Shown one piece after another: positions 34,077 to 43,742 of a stretch of DNA of 64,000 bases. Each line of letters starts with the position of its first letter. The first letter of the stretch is position 1. Made by a program: the position numbers and the translations under genes. Location of the stretch: contig NZ_JACHJL010000012.1 of assembly GCF_014203645.1 (NCBI RefSeq), positions 124,001 through 188,000 on the forward strand, read 5' to 3'. The stretch comes from Streptomyces zagrosensis. GTDB lineage: Bacteria; Actinomycetota; Actinomycetes; Streptomycetales; Streptomycetaceae. The notes under the pieces were generated by a model, which saw only the letters and a list, made by a program, of their open reading frames with translations, searched no databases and was not told the DNA's origin.

Positions 34077-35762
34077 ATGAGTCCTGTCCTCGCGGGAGTG
34101 CTTCAGGTCCTCGCGCTCGTCGCAGCGCTGGCCCTGGTGTACCGACCACTCGGCGACTACCTGGCCGCCGTCTACAGCTCCACCAGACATCTACGCGTGG
34201 AGAAGTGGATTTACCGCAGCATCGGGGCCAACCCGTCCGCGGAAATGCGCTGGCCGGCCTATCTGCGCTCCGTCCTCGCCTTCTCGATGGCCGGAGTGCT
34301 GTTCCTCTACCTGTTGCAGCGCATCCAGGATGTGCTGCCGCTCTCCCTCGGCTTCACCTCCATATCGCCGCACCAGTCGTTCAACACCGCCGCCTCCTTC
34401 GTGGCCAACACCAACTGGCAGTCCTACTCGGGCGAACAGTCGATGGGCCACCTCGTGCAGACCGGCGGCCTGGCGGTGCAGAACTTCGTCTCCGCCGCCG
34501 TGGGCATGGCGGTGGCCATCGCGCTGGTACGGGGCTTCGCCCGGACGCGCACCGGTGACCTGGGCAACTTCTGGGCCGACCTGGTGCGCGGCCTGATCCG
34601 GGTGCTGATCCCCATGGCGATCATCGGCGCGATCGTGCTGGTCGCCTGTGGGGCCATCCAAAACTTCTCTGGCATCCACGAGCTGGGCCAGTTCAACGGC
34701 GGCTCCCAGCACATCAACGGCGGTGCGGTCGCCTCGCAGGAGGTCATCAAGGAGCTCGGCACCAACGGCGGTGGCTACTTCAACGCCAACTCCGCGCACC
34801 CCTTTGAAAACCCCAATGGCCTCTCCAACCTCTTCGAGATCTTCCTCATCCTGGTCATCCCGTTCTCGCTGACCCGCACCTTCGGCACGATGGTCGGCAA
34901 CGCGCGGCAGGGTTACGCGATCTTGGGCACGATGGGGCTGATCTGGATCGGCTTTGTCTCGCTGATGATGTGGACGGAGTTCCATCACGGCGGCGCGGCC
35001 CTCCAGGAGGCGGGCGGCGCCATGGAGGGCAAGGAAACCCGGTTTGGCATCGGGGCGTCCGCGCTCTTCTCCGTGAGTACGACCCTGACCTCCACCGGCG
35101 CCGTGAACTCCTTCCACTCATCGAACACCGGCTTCGGCGGCGGCCTTGACCTGCTCGGCATGATGCTGGGCGAGATCGCGCCAGGCGGCGTTGGCTCCGG
35201 CCTGTACGGCATGCTGATCATGGCCGTCATCGCGGTGTTCATCGCGGGTTTGATGGTCGGCCGTACGCCCGAGTACCTCGGCAAGAAGATCGGCACCCGC
35301 GAGATCAAGCTCGCCGCCTGCTACATCCTGATCACCCCCGCCCTCGTACTGGGCTTCACCGCCTTGTCCATGGGGCTTTCCACGCCGCCGGACTCCATGC
35401 TCAACGTCGCGGAGAACTCGGTGCACGGCAGCGGCGCACACGGCTTCTCCGAGGTCTTGTACGCCTTCACCTCCGGCGCCAACAACAACGGCTCGGCCTT
35501 TGGCGGGCTGAACGCCAACACGCAGTGGTACAACACCACGATCGGTCTGGCCATGCTGCTCGGCCGCTTCCTGCCGATGGTGTTCGTGCTGGCCCTGGCG
35601 GGCTCGCTGGCCGAACAGCAGGGCGTACCCAAGACGGCAGGCACGTTGCGCACCGAAAAGCCCCTGTTCGCCGGGCTCCTGGTCGGCGCGATCCTGATCA
35701 TCACCGGGCTTACCTACTTCCCGGCGCTCGCCCTGGGACCGATGGCGGAGGGCCTGGCATGA
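34077..35762 (+). CDS. kdpA: K+-transporting ATPase channel-like subunit KdpA
   Basis: A 561-aa, about 10-TM protein of the SKT superfamily. Selectivity-loop regions are visible: HQSFNTAASFVANTNWQSYS, KELGTNGGGYFNANSAHPFE, FSVSTTLTSTGAVNSFHSS and FTSGANNNGSAFGG. KdpA selects and takes up K+ at micromolar concentrations, handing it to KdpB. ATG 34077 follows kdpF by 7 nt. The stop overlaps the kdpB ATG. Confidence 0.98.
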   Translation: MSPVLAGVLQVLALVAALALVYRPLGDYLAAVYSSTRHLRVEKWIYRSIGANPSAEMRWPAYLRSVLAFSMAGVLFLYLLQRIQDVLPLSLGFTSISPHQSFNTAASFVANTNWQSYSGEQSMGHLVQTGGLAVQNFVSAAVGMAVAIALVRGFARTRTGDLGNFWADLVRGLIRVLIPMAIIGAIVLVACGAIQNFSGIHELGQFNGGSQHINGGAVASQEVIKELGTNGGGYFNANSAHPFENPNGLSNLFEIFLILVIPFSLTRTFGTMVGNARQGYAILGTMGLIWIGFVSLMMWTEFHHGGAALQEAGGAMEGKETRFGIGASALFSVSTTLTSTGAVNSFHSSNTGFGGGLDLLGMMLGEIAPGGVGSGLYGMLIMAVIAVFIAGLMVGRTPEYLGKKIGTREIKLAACYILITPALVLGFTALSMGLSTPPDSMLNVAENSVHGSGAHGFSEVLYAFTSGANNNGSAFGGLNANTQWYNTTIGLAMLLGRFLPMVFVLALAGSLAEQQGVPKTAGTLRTEKPLFAGLLVGAILIITGLTYFPALALGPMAEGLA

Positions 35763-37999
35763 ACCACGTAGAAACCACCACAGACCTCCCCGAGGACCCC
35801 ATGCCCACTGCCACCGCCACCCGCACTCCACGGGGCGGCCTCGCGGGGCCGCCCGGGCAGGCAGCGCAGCCCGGACGCGTTACCAGCGGGCTCTTTGACC
35901 CCGGTCAACTGCTGCGGTCGCTGCCCGACGCCTTCCGTAAGCTCGACCCGCGGATGATGGTCAAGGCGCCCGTCATGTTCGTGGTCGAAATCGGCTCGGT
36001 GCTCACCACCGCATTGGCGGTCACCGATCCAGGGGACTGGTTCGGCTGGGCCATCGCCGGCTGGCTGTGGCTGACCGTCCTGTTCGCCAACCTGGCCGAG
36101 GCGGTCGCCGAGGGCCGCGGCAAGGCGCAGGCCGACACCCTGCGCAAGGCCAAGACCGACACGGTCGCCCGCCGGCTGACGAGCGGTGGCGGTAGCGCCC
36201 TCGCCAGCGCGCCGCGCGGGACGAGCAGTGCGCCGCGCGGGACGAGCACCGCCGGCGCCGCCGAGGAGCAGGTGCCCGGCACCGAGCTGCGCATCGGGGA
36301 TCTGGTGGTCTGCGAGGCGGGCGACATCATCCCCGGCGACGGCGATGTGGTCGATGGCGTCGCGTCCGTTGACGAGTCGGCCATCACCGGCGAGTCGGCC
36401 CCGGTCATCCGCGAGTCAGGCGGTGACAGGTCGGCCGTCACCGGCGGCACGAAGGTGTTGTCCGACCGCATCGTCATCAAGATCACCACCAAGCCCGGTG
36501 AGACCTTCATCGACCGGATGATTCGGCTGGTGGAGGGCGCCGCCCGGCAGAAGACGCCGAACGAGATCGCGCTGAACATCCTGCTGGCCTCGCTCACCAT
36601 CGTCTTTCTGCTCGCCGTGGTCACCTTGCAACCGTTCGCGGCGTACGCGGGTGCCAAGCAGGACATGATCGTGCTGGCCGCGTTGTTGGTCTGTCTGATT
36701 CCGACCACCATCGGGGCGCTGCTGTCCGCCATCGGTATCGCGGGCATGGACCGGCTGGTGCAGCGCAATGTGCTCGCCATGTCGGGGCGCGCGGTCGAGG
36801 CCGCCGGTGATGTTTCCACGCTGCTGCTCGACAAGACCGGCACCATCACCTTGGGCGACCGGCAGGCCGCGGAGTTCGTAGTGGTGGATGGCGTACGTGA
36901 GGCGGAGTTGGCCGATGCCGCCCAACTCTCCTCGCTGGCCGACGAGACGCCGGAAGGGCGCTCCATCGTCGTCCTGGCCAAGGAGCGGTACGGGCTGCGG
37001 GCGCGCCACGAAGGGGAGCTCGGCCAGGCCGAGTTCGTGCCCTTCACCGCGCAGACCCGCATGTCGGGAGTGGACCTCCCCGACGACGACGGCGCGGTTC
37101 GCCGGGTGCGTAAGGGCGCCGCCGCGGCCGTCACCGGCTGGGTCACCGAGCGCGGCGGCACCGTGTCGCCCGATGCTCGGGAGAAGGTGGACGGCATTTC
37201 GGCCGCGGGCGGTACCCCGCTGCTCGTGGCGGTCGATGACCTGGATGGGCCACGGGTACTCGGTGTCATCTACCTCAAGGACGTCGTCAAGGAGGGCATG
37301 CGGGAACGGTTCGACGAACTGCGCCGCATGGGCATCAAGACCGTGATGATCACCGGCGACAACCCGCTGACCGCCAAGGCCATCGCGGACGAGGCGGGCG
37401 TGGACGACTTCCTCGCGGAGGCCACGCCCGAGGACAAGATGGCGCTGATCAAGCGGGAGCAGGCCGGCGGCAAGCTGGTCGCGATGACCGGCGACGGCAC
37501 CAACGACGCGCCCGCGCTGGCCCAGGCGGACGTGGGCGTGGCCATGAACACCGGCACCTCGGCCGCCAAGGAGGCCGGGAACATGGTGGACCTGGACTCC
37601 AACCCCACCAAGCTGATCGAGATCGTGGAGATCGGCAAGCAGTTGCTGATCACCCGCGGTGCGCTGACCACCTTCTCCATCGCCAACGACGTCGCCAAGT
37701 ATTTCGCGATCATCCCGGCGATGTTCGCGGGGGTCGCGGGCTACGAGGGCCTGGACACGCTCAACGTCATGCACCTCGCGTCGTCGCAGTCCGCGATCTT
37801 GTCCGCGGTCATCTTCAACGCGCTGATCATCATCGCGCTGGTGCCGCTGTCGCTGAAGGGCGTGCGCTACCGGCCGATGAGCGCCGACAAGATGCTCCGC
37901 CGCAACCTCGCGATTTACGGTCTCGGCGGCCTCATCGCCCCGTTCATCGGCATCAAACTCATTGACCTGCTCATCTCCCTCATCCCTGGCATCGGGTGA
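35759..37999 (+). CDS. kdpB: K+-transporting P-type ATPase subunit KdpB
   Basis: A 746-aa P-type ATPase. The A-domain TGES is in ESAITGESAPVI; the phosphorylated Asp358 is in LLLDKTGTITLGDRQ; the P-domain has MITGDNPLTAKAIAD and GDGTNDAPALAQADVGVAMN. It drives K+ uptake through KdpA. The protein is longer than usual because of an N-terminal G/P/A tail and an insertion with a tandem APRGTS repeat near residue 150 (nt 36205-36250), before the A domain. ATG 35759 overlaps the kdpA stop (ATGA). Confidence 0.98.
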   Translation: MNHVETTTDLPEDPMPTATATRTPRGGLAGPPGQAAQPGRVTSGLFDPGQLLRSLPDAFRKLDPRMMVKAPVMFVVEIGSVLTTALAVTDPGDWFGWAIAGWLWLTVLFANLAEAVAEGRGKAQADTLRKAKTDTVARRLTSGGGSALASAPRGTSSAPRGTSTAGAAEEQVPGTELRIGDLVVCEAGDIIPGDGDVVDGVASVDESAITGESAPVIRESGGDRSAVTGGTKVLSDRIVIKITTKPGETFIDRMIRLVEGAARQKTPNEIALNILLASLTIVFLLAVVTLQPFAAYAGAKQDMIVLAALLVCLIPTTIGALLSAIGIAGMDRLVQRNVLAMSGRAVEAAGDVSTLLLDKTGTITLGDRQAAEFVVVDGVREAELADAAQLSSLADETPEGRSIVVLAKERYGLRARHEGELGQAEFVPFTAQTRMSGVDLPDDDGAVRRVRKGAAAAVTGWVTERGGTVSPDAREKVDGISAAGGTPLLVAVDDLDGPRVLGVIYLKDVVKEGMRERFDELRRMGIKTVMITGDNPLTAKAIADEAGVDDFLAEATPEDKMALIKREQAGGKLVAMTGDGTNDAPALAQADVGVAMNTGTSAAKEAGNMVDLDSNPTKLIEIVEIGKQLLITRGALTTFSIANDVAKYFAIIPAMFAGVAGYEGLDTLNVMHLASSQSAILSAVIFNALIIIALVPLSLKGVRYRPMSADKMLRRNLAIYGLGGLIAPFIGIKLIDLLISLIPGIG

Positions 38000-38004
38000 C
38001 TTTC

Positions 38005-38664
38005 ATGAACCAATCCGTACGCAGCACTGCCCGGTTGCTCACGGCGGGGCTTCGGGCCCTGCTGGTGCTGACCTTGGTGTGTGGGGTGATCTATCCGCTG
38101 GTGGTCACCGGCGTCGCACAGGCCGTCTTCCACGACAAGGCCAACGGCTCCGAGATCAAGGAGAACGGCAAGGTCGTTGGCTCGAAGCTGATCGGCCAAA
38201 GCTTCACCCTCGACGCGAAGGACAAGGACGGCAACCCGTTGCCGGACCCGAAGTGGTTCCAGCCGCGGCCATCGGCCGCGGGCGAGAACGTCTTCAACAC
38301 CCGATACTCGATCGTGGTGTCGGGTGCGTCCAACCTCGCCTCGGACAGCAAGATCCTCAAGGACTCGGTCATCGCCCGCCGCGCGGCCGTTGCCACCTTC
38401 AACGGGGTGCCGCAGCGCGACGTCCCGGTCGATGCCCTCACCGCCTCCGGCTCCGGCCTCGATCCTCATATCTCGCCCGACTACGCGGACATTCAGGTCA
38501 GCCGAGTAGCGAAGCAGCACGGGCTGTCCCGGCAGGCCGTGCAGAAGCTGGTGGACGAGCACACGGACGGCCGTCAGTTCGGGTTCCTGGGCGAGCCGCA
38601 CCTCAACGTCCTGGCGCTGAACGTGGCCGTACGTGACCTCGCCACGCAGCAGGGAAGGGGCTGA
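38005..38664 (+). CDS. kdpC: K+-transporting ATPase subunit KdpC
   Basis: A 219-aa protein with one N-terminal membrane helix (ALLVLTLVCGVIYPLVVTGV) and a periplasmic-type C-terminal domain. Family motifs are GSKLIGQSFTLDAK, WFQPRPSAAG, ASGSGLDPHISPDYADIQ, and HTDGRQFGFLGEPHLNVL. KdpC assists assembly and ATP affinity of KdpFABC. ATG 38005 (MNQSVRS) is preferred; GTG 37996, overlapping the kdpB stop, is an alternative. Last gene of the kdpFABC unit. Confidence 0.97.
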   Translation: MNQSVRSTARLLTAGLRALLVLTLVCGVIYPLVVTGVAQAVFHDKANGSEIKENGKVVGSKLIGQSFTLDAKDKDGNPLPDPKWFQPRPSAAGENVFNTRYSIVVSGASNLASDSKILKDSVIARRAAVATFNGVPQRDVPVDALTASGSGLDPHISPDYADIQVSRVAKQHGLSRQAVQKLVDEHTDGRQFGFLGEPHLNVLALNVAVRDLATQQGRG

Positions 38665-38890
38665 CCTGGGAGGGAACGGGCAAAGGCGGCGCGGTACGGG
38701 GGCGCCTGCATATCCGGGCGATGGCGGCTCGATTACGGGGCGCCCCCGGAGCGTTCGAGGCGCCCCCGGATCAGGCGCTTTGGAGCGTTGGGGGGCGCGT
38801 AGACCCTGAACTCACGCCGTCAGGCGCGTACCGTAGCGTCGGCGTGATCGGTTAGGGGCCGGCCGATGGCCGGGAGGGGAGCGGCAGGCG

Positions 38891-39604
38891 ATGAGCGAAC
38901 AGACGCTACAGCGGGTGGACATGGTGCGGGTCAGGGACCTGCGCCGCACCTACGGCAGTGGTCCGGCCGCCGTGCACGCCCTGCGCGGAGTCTCCTTCGA
39001 CGTGCCGCGCGGTGAACTGGTCGCGCTCAAGGGCCGCTCCGGTTCCGGGAAGACCACCTTGCTCAACCTCATCGGCGGGCTCGACACCCCCGACGAGGGC
39101 GAGATTTCCGTGGACGACACCGAGGTCGTCGGGCTCGGCGAGAGCGGGCTGCTGCGACTGCGCCGGGACCGCATCGGCTTTGTGTTCCAGTCCTTCGGCC
39201 TGATTCCGATCCTCAGCGCCGCCGAGAACGTGGGCGTGCCGATGCGGTTGCGCAAGGTTGCGGCGGCTGAGCGGGACGAGCGCGTTGCGCTGCTGCTCGG
39301 CCTGGTGGGCCTCGCCGACCACGCGGAGCAGCGGCCAGGCGAGCTCTCCGGAGGGCAGCAGCAGCGGGTGGCCATCGCCCGCGCGCTGGCCAACCGGCCC
39401 GCGTTGCTGATCGCGGACGAGCCGACCGGGCAACTGGACGCGGAGACCGGGCTCGCGGTGATGGAACTGCTGCGCGCGGTCGTACGGAGCGAGGGCGTCA
39501 CCGCCCTGGTGGCCACCCACGACGCCAACCTGCTCGGCCTTGCGGACCGGGTCCTTGAGCTGAGCGACGGCCACATCACCGAAGACCGCAGCCAGGCCGC
39601 CTGA
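38891..39604 (+). CDS. ABC transporter ATP-binding protein, MacB/LolD type, with no adjacent permease
   Basis: A 237-aa ATPase. Walker A GRSGSGKTT (about residue 50), the MacB/LolD-type Q-loop FVFQSFGLIPILSAAENV, signature LSGGQQQRVAIARALAN, Walker B LLIADEPTG, and H-loop THD. Such ATPases normally power an FtsX-like permease encoded next to them. Here neither neighbour is a permease: kdpC lies upstream and a 660-bp gene-poor stretch downstream, so its partner is elsewhere or lost. Start ATG 38891 follows GGGAGGGGAGCGG. Confidence 0.92.
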   Translation: MSEQTLQRVDMVRVRDLRRTYGSGPAAVHALRGVSFDVPRGELVALKGRSGSGKTTLLNLIGGLDTPDEGEISVDDTEVVGLGESGLLRLRRDRIGFVFQSFGLIPILSAAENVGVPMRLRKVAAAERDERVALLLGLVGLADHAEQRPGELSGGQQQRVAIARALANRPALLIADEPTGQLDAETGLAVMELLRAVVRSEGVTALVATHDANLLGLADRVLELSDGHITEDRSQAA

Positions 39605-40266
39605 CCTGGCAAGCCCGGCTTCAGCGCCCAACCCGGCCTCAGCGTAAGCCGGCCGCAGCGGCCCGAGCCAGCCGCGGCCCAGCCGGCCGCAGCGCCCCCA
39701 AGCAGCCGCAGCACAAGTAGCCGCAGCACAAGTAGCCGAACCGGGCGGGCCCGCGACCCCCGTACGCGGGCCCGCCACGGCTGCCGGCGAGGAACCTGGA
39801 GGAACCTGAGCGCACCGACGTCGTCGGCTGCCGACAGCGCCCTCCTCGTGGCCGCCGCGTGGCCGCCGCGTAGCCCCAAGGCCAGGGCCGTCAGCACGGC
39901 GGCGCCCTCGCCGAGCCAGCGCCGGTCAGCGCGTACCACGCCCCCCTCGACACAGCCGGTGCGCGGCGCCTGCATGCCGCCGACCATGTGGACCAGCGCG
40001 GCGGCGTCGAGCCAGTAGGCGTGTGCGCCGAGTACACCGGCCATACGGGTGATGCTCGCAGAACGACCCCGCCTCGGTCGCGTCAATTACGGGCCCGAGG
40101 CCGATAGCGCCCGCTCACCCCGTGCGGTGGCGATGCGGCCGAGTACGGCGTCAGAGCCGTATCAAGACAGGTCGCAGCATCACGACTCGCCTCGTTTGTC
40201 CGATTCCATGGTCGTAGAGTTCGGTCGAGCGTACGAAATGCGCGGGACACGAAAGACGATGAGGAC
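39605..40266. other. Gene-poor region with repeats downstream of the orphan ATPase
   Basis: About 660 bases. 39640-39740 is repetitive, with AGCCGCAGCACAAGT repeated at about 39705-39735 and GGCCGCAGCGCCC-type units before it; 39848-39875 repeats GTGGCCGCCGC. On the minus strand, 39790-40044 reads as a codon-biased frame (MAGVLGAHAYWLDAAALVHM) with no stop before the ATPase gene. It could be a gene remnant, but nothing recognisable is encoded. The kdpD promoter should lie in 40100-40260. Confidence 0.5.
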
Positions 40267-42927
40267 ATGGCACGCGGCAAGCTTCGGATATACCTCGGTG
40301 CGGCACCGGGCGTCGGCAAGACGTACGCGATGCTCTCCGAGGGCCATCGGCGAGCCGAGCGCGGCACTGATCTTGTGGTGGGCTTCGTCGAGCACCACGC
40401 CCGGCCGCGTACCGAGGTGATGCTGCACGGCTTGGAGGCGGTACCACGTCGTGAGATCAGTTACCGGGACGCCACCTTCACCGAGATGGACGTCGATGCC
40501 GTGCTCGCCAGACGACCCGCCGTCGCGCTCGTGGACGAGCTGGCACACACCAATGTGCCAGGCTCTCGCAACCCCAAGCGCTGGCAGGACGTCGAGGAAC
40601 TGCTCCAGGCCGGCATCGATGTCATATCGGCCGTCAACATCCAACACCTGGAATCGCTGGGTGACGTGGTGGAGTCGATAACAGGCGTGCGGCAGCGCGA
40701 GACCGTGCCCGATGAGGTCGTGCGCCGCGCCGACCAAATCGAGCTGGTCGATATGTCGCCCCAGGCGCTGCGCCGCCGCATGGCGCACGGCAACATCTAC
40801 GCCTCCGACAAGGTCAACGCGGCTCTGTCCAACTACTTTCGCCCGGGAAACCTGACCGCGCTGCGCGAGCTGGCGCTGCTGTGGACCGCGGACCGGGTGG
40901 ACGAGTACCTCCAGCAGTACCGCTCCGAGCACAGCATCCGCTCCACCTGGCAGGCCAGGGAGCGCATCGTGGTGGGCCTGACCGGCGGCCCCGAAGGCCG
41001 CACCCTGATCCGCCGGGCGTCCCGGATGGCCGCCAAGGGCTCGGGCAGCGAGGTGCTCGCCGTCTACATCGCCCGCAGCGACGGGCTGACCTCCGCGTCG
41101 CCCAAGGAACTGGCCGTCCAGCGGACTTTGGTCGAAGACCTCGGCGGCAGCTTCCACCACGTCATCGGTGAGGACATTCCCGGCGCCCTCCTGGAGTTCG
41201 CGCGCGGCGTCAACGCCACCCAAATCGTGCTGGGCTCCAGCCGCCGCAAGACCTGGCAGTACGTGTTCGGCCCCGGCGTCGGCGCGACCGTGGCCAGAGA
41301 GTCCGGGCCCGACCTGGACGTGCACATCGTCACCCATGAGGAGGTGGCCAAGGGCCGTGGCCTGCCAGTCGCCAGGGGGGCCAGGCTTGGGCGGTCGCGG
41401 ATCGTGGCGGGCTGGCTGGCCGGGGTCGGCGGCCCGCTGCTGCTCACCGTGCTGCTCACCGGTCTGGAGAACGGGCCGGGGCTTGCCAACGATGTGCTGT
41501 TGTTCCTGTTTATGACGGTGATCGCCGCGCTGTTGGGCGGGCTGCTGCCGGCGCTCGCCTCGGCGGCCGTCGGGTCGATGCTGCTCAACTACTACTTCAC
41601 GCCGCCCACACACACCCTGACCGTGCAGGACCCGACGAACATCGTGGCCATAGTGATCTTCTTCGCGGTGGCCGTGGCGGTGGCCTCCGTGGTGGATGTG
41701 GCCGCGCGCCGCACCCATCAGGCCGCCAGGCTACGGGCCGAGTCCGAGATCCTGTCCTTTTTGGCGGGCAGCGTGCTGCGCGGGGAGACCAGCCTTGAAG
41801 CCCTCCTGGAGCGGGTCAGGGAGACCTTCGGGATGGAGTCGGTGGCCCTGCTGGAGCGGGAGAGCGATACGTCCCCCTGGACCTGCGCGGGCAGCGCCAC
41901 CGCCACGCCCGCCGGAGCCGGGCAGGGCCCGAACGGCGAGCTGGCGCCGCCGGCCCAAGACCGTGGCGCCGAGTGCGGCCGGGCGCAGCCCACGGGGGCG
42001 CAGGCCGCCGCGCCGCGCTCTGGGATGCCGGTCAGGCCCGAGGACGCCGACGTGGACATGCCCGTGGGGGACCATATGGCGCTCGCCCTCAACGGCCGGG
42101 TGCTGCCGGCCGAGGACCGCCGGGTGCTGGCCGCTTTCGCCGCCCAAGCCGTCGTCGTACTCGACCGGCAGCGGCTGGTTGGCCAGGCCGAGCAGGCTCG
42201 CGAGCTGGCCGAGGGCAACCGCATCCGTACCGCGCTGCTCGCCGCCGTCAGCCACGATCTGCGTACCCCGCTCGCCGGCATCAAGGCCGCGGTGACCTCG
42301 CTGCGCTCCGATGACGTCGCCTGGTCCGACGAGGACGAGGCGGAGCTCCTCGCCGGCATCGAGGACGGCGCCGACCGGCTCGACCACCTGGTCGGCAACC
42401 TCCTCGACATGTCCCGCCTACAGACCGGCACCGTCACCCCGCTGATTCGCGAAATCGATCTCGATGAGGTGGTCCCGATGGCGCTCGGTGGCGTCCCCGA
42501 GGCCAGCGTCACCCTGGACATCCCCGAGGAACTGCCGATGGTCGCGGTGGACCCGGGGCTGCTGGAGCGCAGCGTCGCCAACATCGTCGAAAACGCGGTG
42601 AAGTACAGCCCGCAGGGCCGGCCCGTGCTGGTCGCCGCGAGCGCGCTCGGCGCCCGCGTGGAGGTGCGGGTCGCCGACCGGGGCCCTGGCGTTCCGGACA
42701 GCGCCAAGGACCGGATCTTCGAGCCGTTCCAGCGGTACGGCGACGCCCCGCGCGGCGCCGGTGTGGGCCTGGGCCTCGCCGTCGCCCGGGGCTTCGCCGA
42801 GGCGATGGGCGGCACGTTGACCGCCGAGGACACCCCCGGCGGCGGCATGACGATGGTCCTCACCCTGCGGGCCGTGGCGGGCCGGCCGCTGGCCGCGCCC
42901 GACCTCCCGGCCCACGTCACCTCATGA
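40267..42927 (+). CDS. kdpD: Sensor histidine kinase KdpD
   Basis: An 886-aa kinase. The N-terminal KdpD domain has Walker A GAAPGVGKT (residues 11-19) and VDELAHTNVPGSRNPKRW. A universal-stress-protein-like domain spans about 235-360. Four closely spaced TMs lie near 380-480 (including LLPALASAAVGSMLLNYYFT). A GAF-like segment contains a P/A/G-rich insertion (about 540-585). The catalytic core has His663 in AAVSHDLRTPL, N-box NIVENAVKYS, and GVGLGLAVA. It senses K+ limitation or osmotic stress and phosphorylates KdpE, encoded directly downstream. Start ATG 40267 with GATGAGG upstream. Confidence 0.97.
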   Translation: MARGKLRIYLGAAPGVGKTYAMLSEGHRRAERGTDLVVGFVEHHARPRTEVMLHGLEAVPRREISYRDATFTEMDVDAVLARRPAVALVDELAHTNVPGSRNPKRWQDVEELLQAGIDVISAVNIQHLESLGDVVESITGVRQRETVPDEVVRRADQIELVDMSPQALRRRMAHGNIYASDKVNAALSNYFRPGNLTALRELALLWTADRVDEYLQQYRSEHSIRSTWQARERIVVGLTGGPEGRTLIRRASRMAAKGSGSEVLAVYIARSDGLTSASPKELAVQRTLVEDLGGSFHHVIGEDIPGALLEFARGVNATQIVLGSSRRKTWQYVFGPGVGATVARESGPDLDVHIVTHEEVAKGRGLPVARGARLGRSRIVAGWLAGVGGPLLLTVLLTGLENGPGLANDVLLFLFMTVIAALLGGLLPALASAAVGSMLLNYYFTPPTHTLTVQDPTNIVAIVIFFAVAVAVASVVDVAARRTHQAARLRAESEILSFLAGSVLRGETSLEALLERVRETFGMESVALLERESDTSPWTCAGSATATPAGAGQGPNGELAPPAQDRGAECGRAQPTGAQAAAPRSGMPVRPEDADVDMPVGDHMALALNGRVLPAEDRRVLAAFAAQAVVVLDRQRLVGQAEQARELAEGNRIRTALLAAVSHDLRTPLAGIKAAVTSLRSDDVAWSDEDEAELLAGIEDGADRLDHLVGNLLDMSRLQTGTVTPLIREIDLDEVVPMALGGVPEASVTLDIPEELPMVAVDPGLLERSVANIVENAVKYSPQGRPVLVAASALGARVEVRVADRGPGVPDSAKDRIFEPFQRYGDAPRGAGVGLGLAVARGFAEAMGGTLTAEDTPGGGMTMVLTLRAVAGRPLAAPDLPAHVTS

Positions 42928-42948
42928 TCACCCCGCACCGTACGGACG

Positions 42949-42974
42949 CGAGTACGTACGCGCGTACGTACTCG
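42949..42974. promoter_or_regulatory. 26-bp perfect palindrome between kdpD and kdpE
   Basis: CGAGTACGTACGC followed by its exact reverse complement GCGTACGTACTCG. The central 20 bp (42952-42971) are strictly alternating purine-pyrimidine. It sits between the kdpD stop and the kdpE ATG. Could be an operator or a cruciform/Z-prone site. Confidence 0.75.
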
Positions 42975-42992
42975 GCAGGAAAGGCAGGCACC

Positions 42993-43709
42993 ATGCTGAG
43001 CTCAGCCGGGAGTCACCCGCAGGCCCCCGGGCGGGTGCTGGTGGTCGATGACGAGCCGCAGATCGTGCGGGCCCTGGTCATCAACCTCAAGGCGCGCAAG
43101 TACGAGGTCGATGCTGCCGCCGACGGCGCGACGGCCCTCCGGCTCGCCGCCGCCCGGCACCCTGACGTCATCGTGCTGGACCTCGGGCTGCCCGACATGG
43201 ACGGCGTCGAGGTCATCAAGGGGCTGCGCGGTTGGACCCGGGTACCGATCCTGGTGCTGTCCGCGCGCCAGACCTCCGACGAGAAGGTGGAGGCGCTGGA
43301 CGCGGGGGCCGACGACTACGTCACCAAGCCGTTCGGCATGGACGAGCTGCTGGCCCGGCTGCGGGCCGCCGTGCGGCGCGCCGAGCCCACCGGGCAGACC
43401 GAGGACGCGGTGGTCGTCGAGACCGACAGTTTCACCGTGGACCTGGCGGCGAAGAAGGCCCACAGGGATGACGTGGATGTGCGCCTGACCCCCACCGAGT
43501 GGCATCTGCTTGAGGTCCTCGTGCGCAACGCGGGCCGGCTGGTCAGCCAAAAGCAGTTGCTCCAGGAGGTGTGGGGCCCCTCCTACGGCACCGAGACGAA
43601 CTATCTGCGGGTCTATATGGCGCAACTGCGCCGCAAGCTGGAGCGGGACCCTTCGCACCCGCGGCACTTCGTCACCGAGCCGGGGATGGGATACCGCTTC
43701 GAGCAGTGA
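42993..43709 (+). CDS. kdpE: Response regulator KdpE
   Basis: A 238-aa OmpR-family regulator. The receiver has VVDDEPQIVRAL and Asp63 in VIVLDLGLPDMDG, plus ADDYVTKPF; the winged helix has LTPTEWHLLEVLVRNAGRLV and ends FVTEPGMGYRFEQ. It activates kdpFABC transcription. ATG 42993 is preferred because GGAAAGGCAGG precedes it. The in-frame ATG at 42924 overlapping kdpD would read through the palindrome and add a 23-residue non-family extension. Confidence 0.95.
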   Translation: MLSSAGSHPQAPGRVLVVDDEPQIVRALVINLKARKYEVDAAADGATALRLAAARHPDVIVLDLGLPDMDGVEVIKGLRGWTRVPILVLSARQTSDEKVEALDAGADDYVTKPFGMDELLARLRAAVRRAEPTGQTEDAVVVETDSFTVDLAAKKAHRDDVDVRLTPTEWHLLEVLVRNAGRLVSQKQLLQEVWGPSYGTETNYLRVYMAQLRRKLERDPSHPRHFVTEPGMGYRFEQ

Positions 43710-43729
43710 ATCCTTGCCGGGGCCCCGGG

Positions 43730-43735
43730 TACCCT
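43730..43735 (+). promoter_or_regulatory. -10 element of a leaderless promoter
   Basis: TACCCT, 7 nt, then ATG 43743. No Shine-Dalgarno precedes this ATG. Confidence 0.6.
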
Positions 43736-43742
43736 GGGCCGT

